This document shows, in pieces, positions 11,579-21,925 of a stretch of 64,000 bases of DNA. Source of the stretch: Morchella semilibera (taxonomy: Eukaryota > Ascomycota > Pezizomycetes > Pezizales > Morchellaceae); the NCBI GenBank assembly GCA_009192285.1, contig CM018604.1, positions 496,001 through 560,000 on the forward strand, read 5' to 3'. The notes under the pieces were generated by a model. The model was not told where the DNA came from and did not search any database. It saw nothing but the letters and a program-made list of their open reading frames with translations. A program made the translations under genes and the position numbers. Numbering within the stretch: the first letter of the stretch is position 1; each line of letters opens with the position of its first letter.

Positions 11579-12734
11579 TTGTACTCACCCCCGAAGCCCC
11601 TCGGGGATGGTCTAGCACTAATATCTTATTGTAGAAGTCAAACTTCATTTTGATTGGGATTGTTATGAGGAACGTAATAAGGGTTTCTCTTTTGTATCTT
11701 CTTTTCAACAGTGTTACCCCCATAAAGTTTGTACATGTACTTGGGTGAAATTGGGTATTGTCCCAATTACTATTATTGCACCAGCAACCATTCAACCCTA
11801 TCAGACCCGAGACCTTATAGAACTACAATCACTAGCTTAGTCCGAGTGTATTAAAGTCAAGCCACGGCCATTTCTTTACCTAAAAACAATTATATCCCAC
11901 TTGAACTATCATGGTGAGGTCGGTTGCTATCGTGCGCGAGAGTTTCACTATTCCTGTATATTTCATGATGCCTCCTAGAATATTTTCCAGAGGCGGGCGT
12001 TATGGACGTATGGGGGTTGGACTGGGGCCTTTGTGGACCAGGGGGGGGGGGGGCTCTACCACCACTACAATTACATAATCAGAGTATTATTCACGGGCGA
12101 TAGGATCTTTGCGAATTTGATTAAGGGCCCGTTCGGACAGTCTGATTATTAACGATAATCAGACGGATTATAGAGTTTTGGATTATGGTAATAAGTAGAG
12201 GTGTTCGGGGGAATGAATAATCTGTATTCTCTAACTTCTGCTTATTCAAGTAATCTGCCAAGGAAGTGATTGGCTCGAGAGGTGATTATTTTTTCTCTTC
12301 CTTCTTCCCTTCAACTACAGCGAGCTTCCCAACTATGAAATCGCCACATTGCGACGATGTACTGATATGAGATTATCCTCAAGTTCTGCCTATTTGAATT
12401 ATTTCACCCACTCATTGATAATCGACACTCTGGAATAATCCACCAATATAATCCGTGCCGGTCCGAACGGGCCCTAAGTGAGATATAATAAGCCTTAAGA
12501 AAAGTCCCGAAGCTAGCTAAATTTCCTTTGACTAAGCTGCCTCTATTTTATATATGACGGACTGGAATGATCGTAAAGCAGATATATTATAGAATAACTA
12601 AGGTGTATATGCAATGCTCCTGCCACATACCATACTATAGGCTTATGAATTCGTTGCTAATGTCATTCCGAAAATCACTTGATATTCATTAATGGAGGAA
12701 TGATAAAAGTTACAGGCGTGTCCACTACGTCTCT
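11579..12734. other. Intergenic with a Harbinger-type MITE
   Basis: Region between the orphan gene and the 3' end of POL3. It holds one TACATGTA (11732-11739), a 12-base G run near 12043, and the element at 12125-12474. No gene seen. Confidence 0.6.
12125..12474. mobile_element. PIF/Harbinger-like MITE with TAA target duplication
   Basis: A 350-bp element bounded by a perfect 14-bp terminal inverted repeat, GGGCCCGTTCGGAC at the left and its complement at the right. It is flanked by TAA on both sides (12122-12124 and 12475-12477). Three-base TWA duplications and GGGCC-starting ends are the hallmark of PIF/Harbinger (Tourist-like) MITEs. It has no coding capacity. Sub-terminal sequence is AT-rich with further imperfect palindromes of ATAATC. 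Confidence 0.8.
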
Positions 12735-15700
12735 CTACCAACTAACATCCACATCGAATCTCTTCAGCTCCTTTCCTACATCCTCGATATCCTTCCTTGC
12801 TTTCATCCTCATATAAAATATCGGACAATCCCTCGAAGAGCAAATAACCTCACAATGAATTGATCCTTGGCAACGCTGGCACTGTGTCCAAAGCCGTCCA
12901 AACTTGACTTCCAGATCGGATACTTTCTGAAGGGTCTTTTGGTACAGCTCTCCGAAGCGCGGTTTACAATTCTCGCAGACAGCGCCATCGGCTTCGGCTT
13001 TCTTTGTGAGTGGGGTTTTACACCCCATACAGGTTTGGGTCTTTTTGGCAAACTTCATCAGCCCGCCGACGGTAGGTGCACTGACTGAGATTGTCCGGGT
13101 ATGGTCACCAGTTACTAGTGTGTTTGTTAGTATGGGATATGTAATGAAGGTAAAAGATGAAGGACTAACACAATAATTGCGCCTTCCTCTCTCCAAGGAT
13201 AGGCTCAAAGATCCTAGTTAAGGGCTTTGCAAGTTGATTATCGAGGTAATACTTCGTATCAATAGGGACAGAGTTCTCAAGGACATAGATCGGATCTTCA
13301 GATTTTTCATAGTTCTTCGCACCGCCTGCGCCTTTGATGATAACATATGCGACACGATCCCCAAGTGTAGGTGCAGAACCGGCATCACGTTTCCTCATTC
13401 TTTCAGCAAGTTCAACGTGTGCTTGCTTAGCTGTGTAGTCTGACTTGGATAGAGCTTTAGTGATCACCAACTGGCTCATGTCGACCCTGTTCTGCAGTAA
13501 ATCTGATATCATGTCCTTCACGTATCTACAACAAAAAACATCAAGTTAGTTATTTAAATCAAAAATTTGGGGAGCTGGGAACAAACGTTTGTGCCCCCTC
13601 AACATCTCGGTCAATTAACATCTTCCTCAATACGGTCTCAATGCAGACCTGTACCAATCTACAATTGTCTCTTCGAACAGTCTCAATACCCTTGGTATCC
13701 ATCTTGTCATATTTATCCGTCCTGGTCCAATATAGTCCAGCATAACGCTTCTTGTTGATAAGCAAATACGGAAAGTACACCTTCTCGAACTCCAATTTTA
13801 TCGGTGTGATAAACTTGCTTGATACATACTGTGCCGCCTCCTCACCGAGCTTCATTGCAGTAGCGAGATCCCCCATACCAAACTTTACCATTACAGAATC
13901 AGTGTCACCGTAGATAACCTGAGCGTCGTGGGAATAGCCGTTCGCAATAGTATACTTTTTCTCAACCTCCTCTTTTGTCTTCTCAATCATTTGACGACCA
14001 TAACTGGTAACAGAAGAGGCAATCTGGAGGCATGGCAGTTTCCCTACTGTTGCACCTGTGATACCGTAGACAGAATTGGCAGAAATTTTCAGCGCGAGTT
14101 GACGACCGTTAAGTACAGCCTTTTTAAATGGGTCCGTCTCGTGTTTTAAGTCTGCTTTAGCCTTCCTTCTAGCACTCAGAAGGTCTTCCAGAATCAAAGG
14201 TACCATTCCTTTACGAACAGAGGCTTTGACAAACCAATCACCATTAGGAGTGACTGTATAATCCTTATCCCTCTGCAAGCCAAGTCTTTCCACAACCTCC
14301 TTCTTGACAAGCGTTGTATAGCAGAGGTTGTGCGCCTGCATAATACTAGGATATAGTGATGCGAAATCGAGTGTTGCAATAGGTACATCGTAGTAGCCTC
14401 TTGTGGGTTCAATGACTGTAGCACCTTCATATTGCTCATCGCCACCTTCTTGCCTTAAATTCGGAATGACCAACTGCTGTTCGGCAGCTTTTCGGAAGAT
14501 TTGTGAAAGGAATTTAATCTGCTGTCCACGGGAAAGGAGATAATTGAATGGAACACCTGTAACGCGAGCCATCTCTGTGTAATTTACCAAGCACATGAGT
14601 TTGTCAAGTAATCTTTGGGGGAGGTAGGCATCCTTAAGGCAGTAAACTGCAAGACGTCGTCGAGTCTCGGGTGTTCCGTTAAATAATTCTGTAATCATGC
14701 TGTGATGAACATCCTCTTTCTGTTCACCTAAAAAGTGGGCACAAACAGAGTTAAGAGTATATGAACGCAGCTGATAATCACGCTGGATCAATTGCAAAAG
14801 ATCAAGCTGAAGACGACCATTTGTATTGGTAGCCTTGGTGTCACGGTTTCCCATTTGCTTACTAGAAAAATTTGTATCTTTTGACTCCGACCTGGTTTTT
14901 GAAAGACGGGTCCAGTAAGGGAAATCCTGGAGCTTAAGGTGCTTCGCCCGATCCAGTAAGTATGGAAAATCGAAATTAGCGATGTTGTAGCCAATGATTA
15001 CATCCGGATCCACCTGTACTAAGAATTCTCTCCACTTCAATAACATATCCGCCTCGTTCGAAAACTCGAATACGTGAGTATTAACAATGAGCGAACAAGT
15101 GTCCATTGTGAATACGTTCCGGACAAACGGTTTATCTTCACCATATCGTGTAACAACATTCGCGATCTGGATGACTGGGTCCTTATCTGCTTCCGGAAAA
15201 ACACCTTTTCTACCAGCGCACTCAATATCAAAAGACAATATTCTTAAAGGCGCCATTTTTGAGTATTCCCCCTCAACTGAGTGGGCAGTCAATTCCCGAT
15301 AGCTGCATTTCGCTTCAATTTGACAGGTCGAAGTTAACTCTCCCTTGGAAAGCATTTCATATTTCCCGGCTGGCACTTCCACCCAGCTCATACCGGAAAT
15401 GTTTGTATCGACCATAAATCTCATGACATACTGGATATTGTCGAATGTCATAATACCACCATCCCCAGAAGGCCACATTTTCTTGTAGTTCGCATCCCCA
15501 CGCTCGATCAATCCCCTCACTCGGCTGGCATATTTAGGGTCCGTCACACTAATTTTGAGGTATGGTGAGTTCTTTCCCCCGGTATAGTTATAAAGGTTCT
15601 GGCGCATAACAAGCTGAACTGTGTGAATGATATGATCGTGACCGTTGGAAAGCTTCATTTCCAGTGCCTTTTTATAGTCTGGTAGAAGATCGTGGGTAAA

Positions 15701-16271
15701 GTTTATTGGAGCCGCAACATAGAGGTATTGGAGGAAATCAGTAACGTGAAGAAGTACGGAGTGTCCATCCTATTGATAAGTTAGCGATTGCTTCAAGAGC
15801 CCAGAAAACCCAACGTACTTCCGTAACACCAAACAACCGTAGATTAGTTTTTCCATTCAGATTTCCTTCCTCAACATCGATTTGCTGAAAGATGAGGTTT
15901 TCCGTAGTAGGGTCCCATCCAGGTTCCAAATCCGGCCTTGCCCACTTCTGGTCCCCCCAGCGTGGCCTGTTCACAAATGTTAGCTCAAGCTTGGACCAAC
16001 GCCCACACTATGATGGGATAAAATACAACTCACCTCCTTTCAATTCATGAATCTCCTGTGTTAACCTCTCCAGGTCGCCCTCGAAGCTACTCTTTTTAAC
16101 AGTCTGCGATGCCTTGGCCAGTCGAGCTTCCCTAGTCTCGCCAACCGTTTTCGCCCCCTCTTCGATCTTAGGCTTTTTGGCGTTTGAAGCCTCTGATGCG
16201 TCATTGTCCTTCTTAAGGCGACCATTCTGATCGTATGTGAGAATCCGTCTCTTCTTCGATGCGACAGGCAT
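12735..16271 (-). CDS. POL3: DNA polymerase delta catalytic subunit
   Basis: Replicative B-family polymerase and 3'-5' exonuclease for lagging-strand synthesis in the nucleus. Five exons (16030-16271, 15819-15966, 13587-15769, 13170-13525, 12735-13114) give 1102 aa, close to the family's usual 1100. The N-terminus has a basic nuclear-signal-like KKRR. Exonuclease motifs: [12 protein letters not shown] (Exo I), [15 protein letters not shown] (Exo II) and [10 protein letters not shown] (Exo III). Polymerase motifs: [17 protein letters not shown] (A), [13 protein letters not shown] (B), YGDTDSVMV (C) and [10 protein letters not shown]. The C-terminal domain has CysA (CMGC...CENC) and CysB (CQRC...C...CPIFYMR), the latter holding an iron-sulfur cluster. 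The first intron needs a GTTGTA donor at 16029, since the nearby GTGAGT breaks phase. The upstream region carries MluI cell-cycle boxes. Confidence 0.96.
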
Positions 16272-16512
16272 TTTTGCGCGGGTAAACTGAGGTACTTAGT
16301 AACTTAGATGGATTTTATTTCCGAGGCCGGGATGCAAGTCGCAGATTAAAGTAAAGTTTACGAAAGCCAAAAAAAAAGCCAAAACGAAAGCAATTGAGGA
16401 AGGAAATTGTTGGGGCAAAGCTTGGGGTTGATGGTTGACCCTGGGCCCCTTGATGTAATATGAAGGAGGTGGAAGTCGCGTTTTTCTGCTTTGGGAACGC
16501 GCGCTGCCCACC

Positions 16513-16518
16513 ACGCGT
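16513..16518. promoter_or_regulatory. MluI cell-cycle box (ACGCGT) upstream of POL3
   Basis: ACGCGT lies about 240 bp upstream of the POL3 start codon, with a further ACGCGC-type site just distal to it (about 16497) and GTCGCG near 16475. In yeasts MBF binds ACGCGT before S-phase genes, DNA polymerases among them. Sequence and gene fit; binding is inferred. Confidence 0.55.
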
Positions 16519-16563
16519 TGAGTGGTTTTTTTTTTTTCCAGGAAATGCACGAAACCACTCAAC
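16517..16563. repeat. 12-bp perfect inverted repeat in the POL3 upstream region
   Basis: GTTGAGTGGTTT (16517-16528) and its complement AAACCACTCAAC (16552-16563) surround a 23-base spacer that starts with a T tract. The left arm overlaps the ACGCGT box. It could be a cruciform or a paired binding site; no element flanks are evident. Confidence 0.6.
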
Positions 16564-18048
16564 AAGCCCCGAAAGATTCCTGCAATGTAAACTCTTATGA
16601 TGCCTCAAATTTAATGGCATGAAACTTGGATAACTACATAGCTTTTACGTGCCCTTGCACTTCAAAAGAGTTCCCCTGAGTCCCGATTAACATAATCCCG
16701 TGCATGTGGTTCGGCATCCCAGCTCTGGCCAGCTGGCACCGAGGAAGGCGAAAGGGAAATATCCCGGTTCCCGAGTAAGGCCCTTTAGACACACCTCGAA
16801 ACCCCTCCGCCTAACCATACGATGTACTTGCGTCTCATGATAGGATGGTTGCCAGCGCAATTAGGACAATACTTTACTTACATACCCAGAGTGTCGGAAA
16901 GTGATGCACATTCGGTGGTTTCATAACCACATGGTAATTAATTTCTACATAAGGCGTAAATATGATTGTGCGGATGCTCTTCATCAAGTATATGCTTAGT
17001 GCTTACATACAGTCGGGGTACAGAAGTTTTGGTAGTTTTTGATGGCCGTTGCAACGCAAAATTTGTATGGGACCATACAAAATCAGAAATCCTTGAAAGA
17101 CCATCTTGAAAAACACATCACACACACCTGGAAAGTGGGCTCAAAATTCTAGAATTCTCTGAGCTCCATCTTGAGATAATTTCTAATGTCTTCTTAAGTG
17201 ATAGAATTTTTTGTCCAACACTGAGTGGTTGGTTTAGATCGCTAAACACGGCTACTTTGGCTGTAAAAGGTGTAATCTACCAAAATTTATGTTCTAGTAC
17301 TATACATGTAGGTATGGTAAAGAGGTTCGGCGATTGTGTTGTATTTGGGCGTTGTCGAGCCAAAATGTAATTACATACATCACTTTCCGACCGGCCTGGG
17401 TACCCTTAGGTATTCAAATAGTAACTACATGTATGTATACCTCAGGACATGCACCAACAGGTAACACATGCCCGTCGCGATTAGGTACTCGGGCCAAGCA
17501 AGAAGAACCTGAATATAGAAATGCTAGAAATGCGACGTTCAGGAGTAACGTCTCCGACCCAGTACGTATGGCAACGACAAAGCCTTCGAAAAACGAAGAC
17601 CCCACAATCACCATAATAGAGGATAATCAATCTGGAAACTAATTAAATGCTTGTGTTTTGAAGTGGAATTTATTTACTAAAAATCTAGTACTAAATATCT
17701 TAAGAGGTGGTAGAGATACATGTAGCTTTGGTAACAAAAATCCCCATATAAGTTTGGTTTGTGTGGGGTTGACACACTTCTAGGTCTGACACACGACTTA
17801 TTGATTTATGGATATCAACTCCCCGCTCCACCTCCCCAGTCCCCTTCCATTCTCTTCTCTTCTTCTACTATACTATATCAGTAGTTCCAGTTAAATTTTC
17901 CAGCTGAATTATTATTCTATGTAGTTGAAAAAAGTCCAACTCCGGTACGTCTAGGTAGCATTCTATCTAGGTGGCTACATGTAGTTGCCATTCTGGGTTA
18001 GGGTTTCTTGTTTTCAGCCTTTTAATTAACGACTGAGATAGATATATA

Positions 18049-18217
18049 TAGACGAGTCACGACTTCGAAGCCCTGGCCACCCAGACACCCCCCTCACTTG
18101 GCAGTTAACGTAGAAAAGGGAATATCAACAGTTTAAGTGGCTTCTGTACCTCTTATCTACCAATCGCCATTAACAGTCCGAGTAAGGAAGTGTCCGGGTG
18201 GCCAGGGAATTCGTCTA
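18049..18217. mobile_element. MITE family 1, copy A
   Basis: Non-coding element of about 169 bp, one of three related copies in this window. Ends carry TAGACGA...CCCTGGCCACC and the complement GGTGGCCAGGG...CGTCTA. Internally it shares with the other copies GTTAACGTAGAAAA and ACCAATCG. The left arm has a short insertion (CACGACTTCG) compared with the others. Confidence 0.75.
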
Positions 18218-18969
18218 TATTCAAAACCCAACAAATTGACTTCCACATTAATAAAGCATCTTCATGAGCTCATCCAATACCTGCAGAAGGGCGTAGATCA
18301 GGCCTGCTTATAGTAATTTTGACCATATGCATAGCCAGTAATGGCGTAGTGATATCCGATTTGTAAGAATCTGGCACCTGACAGGATGTATGTTCAATTC
18401 AGCGCTTCAGGCGTGCCGCCGCCGCGTACCACATCTTAGTATATCAATAAGCAGGTTTGGCGCGTGTCGAATGGCGGCTAGTGAGTAGGAACGAATAGCG
18501 TCCCTTAGCTGTCAGTTCTGAGCATCGTATTATTGGTGCATCGGATTAACAAACAAACTCATCTATCTACACTGGAACCAGCCCGGCACTCACAATTGCC
18601 CAGGTTAGGGTCCGTGGTCGGGGTGAGTGTCTCCGTGGTGTTGACTATCGTCCAAGGAGGAAGATGGGAGTGCTAAATCTTTCAAAGCACGTTATCATCC
18701 GCGACCTCCCTCTTACAGCTAATATTAACCACTGTTGGAAATTCTTGTTTGGTTCTGTTGTTGCTATTTACCATAACAAGCAATATAATAATTCCTTTAC
18801 TACTTTCATCCGTCCAGGGAGAGGACCAACGTCTACCGTCGTTCACGGGGTGATGATGGATACTGGGTAATGACGGATCCCACCAAAGAGAAACAGCCAA
18901 GCCTAGTTTAATTTCTCTTATTGGCCAAAAAGCCCCTGTCTGTCAACACCCAGTGTCCGTCAATACTCA

Positions 18970-19269
18970 GTGAGTGTAGTAGTACTCTCGTTACCACTAC
19001 GGCTTAATGAAACCGAGATGATGAAGGCGGGACTGTATCCCGGTCACGCTATAGAAGGATCAGGGTCCTGTGAGATACTAGAGGCCGTGTTTAAAACAGA
19101 GCAAAATACTGGAAACTGGTGTAACGTGTTTATACCGGATGACATAAGCCAAAAAATGCGAGTGTCTCTTGTCTGCAAATGTGCCAGGGGGAAGGACTTG
19201 CCCTCTTCCTATGTTATTGCTGAAATAAACCTAACCCTGCCACAGTATCTTACTCTCAACTTGACCTGA
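18970..19269 (+). CDS. Possible small protein or exon, uncharacterised
   Basis: An open frame of about 83 codons from the ATG at 19018 (99 from a GTG). Its C-terminal half (RVSLVCKCARGKDLPSSY, then AEINLTL) faintly recalls a cyanovirin-N-homology strand pattern (L-x-C-x-C ... S-x-I-x-x-I-N-L), but the match is too weak to assign. There is no neighbouring exon with clear splice sites. It may be chance or the remnant of a gene. Confidence 0.15.
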   Translation: MSVVVLSLPLRLNETEMMKAGLYPGHAIEGSGSCEILEAVFKTEQNTGNWCNVFIPDDISQKMRVSLVCKCARGKDLPSSYVIAEINLTLPQYLTLNLT

Positions 19270-20272
19270 GTTTATAACCCCCTTCTATATTTCATGGAGC
19301 GGTAAAGGGCCATAGTGGGGGCGCAGCCCCTAATCGCATAATTATAATTATATAAGATAGTGCACTCCCCAAAATCTAGACCTTCGCTTCGCTTCGTCCG
19401 GGTAGCACCACCTATCGCTCTGCACTACGCTTTAAATCTGGGCTGATCTTACTTCAAGATTTAATGCTGTTGTCATGTATCTAGCACGCCATCTTTTTCT
19501 CCGATGAGGCCATCTTTCAAGTAGTACAGTGCATGTGTACAGTCCTGTGTAAATCGAACAGAGAAAGTAATAAAGCTTCCTGTTTAACATAAATGATCTC
19601 ATATGCATCATCATCAAACCTACATTTACTGTACCGTTAACACTAGTAAGTTAATATTTCTGTGTTTAAACATACTACGCATTTTTAATACCGCCTGTTC
19701 TCGAAAGAACAGCCCGGGTTCAAGGCTCAAATCTAAGCCGCCTAATTGGTTGCTTTGCGTCTTGCCGCCTATTGCTCTGTTCTTTTGTGCTGTGAGTTGT
19801 GTTGAATCCCTAATTATAAGGGAGTAACACAATGGGTCAATGATCATATTGCAGGTAACGTGCATAGGTTCGATCGAGAGGCCTCGCTTCACATCAAATA
19901 ATGCTCCCAATTTCATAGCGTTTTTGAACACGGCTAATATTGAATACACCCAAAAAACCACCAAGACTACATTTTGTATGGCATGTAATATGAAGTTGCG
20001 AGTACATACAACAGTTCATTAAGGGTGCCGCAAAAAGCGACCAGAGTCTGATAAGACAAACACACAACATTCTCTTATCAGTTTCTGATCACTTACCCAC
20101 ACACCCAAGTACTACTATACCTATAAATGGGTTTCAAAAGGATTTATAAGTTATACATAGTACTGGTAATTGAACGTGTAGCGCCGGCACGTGCACCGGT
20201 ACCCATATAATTTGTACTAATCAACATATATATAATACACTTAACAGGGCACTAAATTATTAAGGTGCCCTC

Positions 20273-20412
20273 TCCCTTTAGCTGTCAATTGCTGCCCTCC
20301 TATAGTAGAAGGCAAGAATTTGTATAGGGGATCAACTATTTAATCAGGGAGATAAAGACCTATTACCAACTTTGCTTTTTTCTTGGGGGGCAGCATTTAC
20401 TGACAACCTAAG
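20273..20412. mobile_element. MITE family 2, copy 1
   Basis: About 140 bp. Left end TCCCTTTAGCTGTCAATTGC; right end GGGCAGCATTTACTGACAAC then CTAAGA. It shares with the copy at 20604 the terminal unit CTTAG-x-CTGTCA, GCTG(A)CCC, and an internal TATAGTAGA/TATAATAGA and ATTTGTATxG. Non-coding. Confidence 0.65.
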
Positions 20413-20441
20413 AACATCTATCTGATCTGTATTAATTGACG

Positions 20442-20593
20442 TAGACTACTTCCCTGGCCACCCGGACACAGTTAACGTAGAAAAGGAAAGATCAACAGTT
20501 TGAGTAGCTTCTGTACCTCCTCTCTACCAATCGTCATTGCCTGTCCGAGTGAGGGGGGTGCCCGGGTGGCCGGGTGGCCAGGGAAGTTGTCTA
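20442..20593. mobile_element. MITE family 1, copy B
   Basis: About 152 bp. Left end TAGACTACTTCCCTGGCCAC; right end GGCCAGGGAAGTTGTCTA. The right arm holds a local duplication, GGTGGCC repeated twice. The inner sequence GTTAACGTAGAAAAGGAAAG and the CTTCTGTACCTC block match copy A closely. Confidence 0.8.
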
Positions 20594-20603
20594 ACCTAAC
20601 TTA

Positions 20604-20748
20604 TCCCTTAGTCTGTCAATGCTGACCCCCCTATAATAGAGGAATTAAATTTGTATGGAAGTCTATTATTTGATAAGGGGATCTGTTAGTAAAGCCACAC
20701 AAGATTTGCTTCTTCTAGAGGGTCAGCATTTTACTGACAGACTAAGGA
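20604..20748. mobile_element. MITE family 2, copy 2
   Basis: About 145 bp. Left end TCCCTTAGTCTGTCAATGCT; right end AGCATTTTACTGACAGACTA then AGGA. The ends are inverted repeats apart from a three-base gap. It sits 11 bp from copy B of family 1, so families 1 and 2 alternate over about 475 bp. Confidence 0.75.
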
Positions 20749-21126
20749 TACCAAAGCACCAATTGGCCAATCCCATGCATGATCACGAACTCTAGCCCCT
20801 CTTGGAATTTGCCTCGCGCTCGGGCTGAGGAATTCTATTATCTCGATCGGGACTACATATGTATACACACATATGTACAAGCTTTCCCAATAGTCGAACC
20901 ACTAAAGCTTCATTAACTACATGTACCCATTATGATCTACACAATACAGCACTTTTCGCAGTAATATTTGCGCCATGAAAACTCATACTATAATACTGGT
21001 CATATATGATATATATGCTCAAAAAGAGTGATAACATGATACCTATTTGACTACCAATTGGAAAATCTAGAACCTGGCCGATGGGTAATCAAAACCTTTA
21101 AAATTCACATCGCATACCTATATACC

Positions 21127-21280
21127 CAGGAATAACGAATCGAACTAGACTAGAATATTAGACTTCGGATTGGTCAAATGCCTATTGAGCCTCAATCCGA
21201 CAAAGCCAAAGCGTAACTTTTAGTCGTCTTGACCAATAGGTAAGTGGTGTTTCAGCCCAGTCCGATTCGTTATTCCTGAG
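21127..21280. mobile_element. Inverted-repeat element (MITE-like), single copy here
   Basis: Ends read CAGGAATAACGAATCGAAC and, complemented from the right, CAGGAATAACGAATCGGAC, 18 of 19 identical. The interior has a second palindromic pair (TTGGTCAAATGCCTATTG with CAATAGG near 21233). No coding capacity. Confidence 0.7.
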
Positions 21281-21925
21281 ATTCTGTGGTACTTACTCTA
21301 TAGCTGATATACTTCAGATAGTATATACAGTGTGCTCTTCTGACTTGGGACGGCCCAGCCCCCGAGCAATATGTCAGCAAGGGATCATACCATTGAGTCC
21401 CACGGGACTCTTTGACGTATCAAGGTATAGGTTTTGACTATAGGTTGATTGACGCATATCTCTCTTCGGGATTCGAATATGGCCATATCAAGGGTCTCCC
21501 TAAGATTACACACCTCGTAAATAGATGTGCATGTACAATATATGCTATTAGTATAGGTGGTTCACTCCATGACCCCCACCATTGATAATTAGAGACTATA
21601 TAAAACCACCACCTTGATTCCACACTGAGCAGCGCTGGTACGCACCTTTCTACGATAAAAACCAGGAGTACGGCCTCGTCTGTGGGATCTACGTATATAC
21701 AGCTAGCTGTAGGTACACATTTTAGCAACCGGGTCCAATCCACAAACGTCTTGGGGCAGTTGCAACATCGCCCCTGTCGCAACCTCGCTAAATACATGTA
21801 CTTACCCCCGCTCATTTTCCCTTGTGACATTTTTTATCTTTTCATCCCACCTTAAAAAAACAAAGACACTAAAACACAGTGCATATCAAAGAAAGAGACG
21901 CATTCATTAATACGAAAATTCGATA

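Larger units (their letters stand above)
16564..21925. other. Gene-poor, repeat-rich intergenic region
   Basis: About 5.4 kb between the divergent POL3 and HOM3 genes. It contains several small inverted-repeat elements listed separately, six or more TACATGTA palindromes (17303, 17426, 17717, 17976, 20918, 21793) and a possible small ORF at 18970. Other open frames here lack coding character. The stretch at about 19310-19400 has GGGGGCGCAGCCCC and a CTTCG triplet, unlike its AT-rich surroundings. Confidence 0.6.

Noticed and set aside
18331-18420. tRNA-like stretch (TGGCGTAGTGATA ... GTTCAATTC)
   Set aside because: A-box- and B-box-like words are present, but the T stem and acceptor stem do not pair; at most a decayed tRNA or SINE piece.
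21438-21830. 130-codon open frame on the minus strand
   Set aside because: It runs through a TACATGTA copy and repeat-rich DNA; no conserved pattern.
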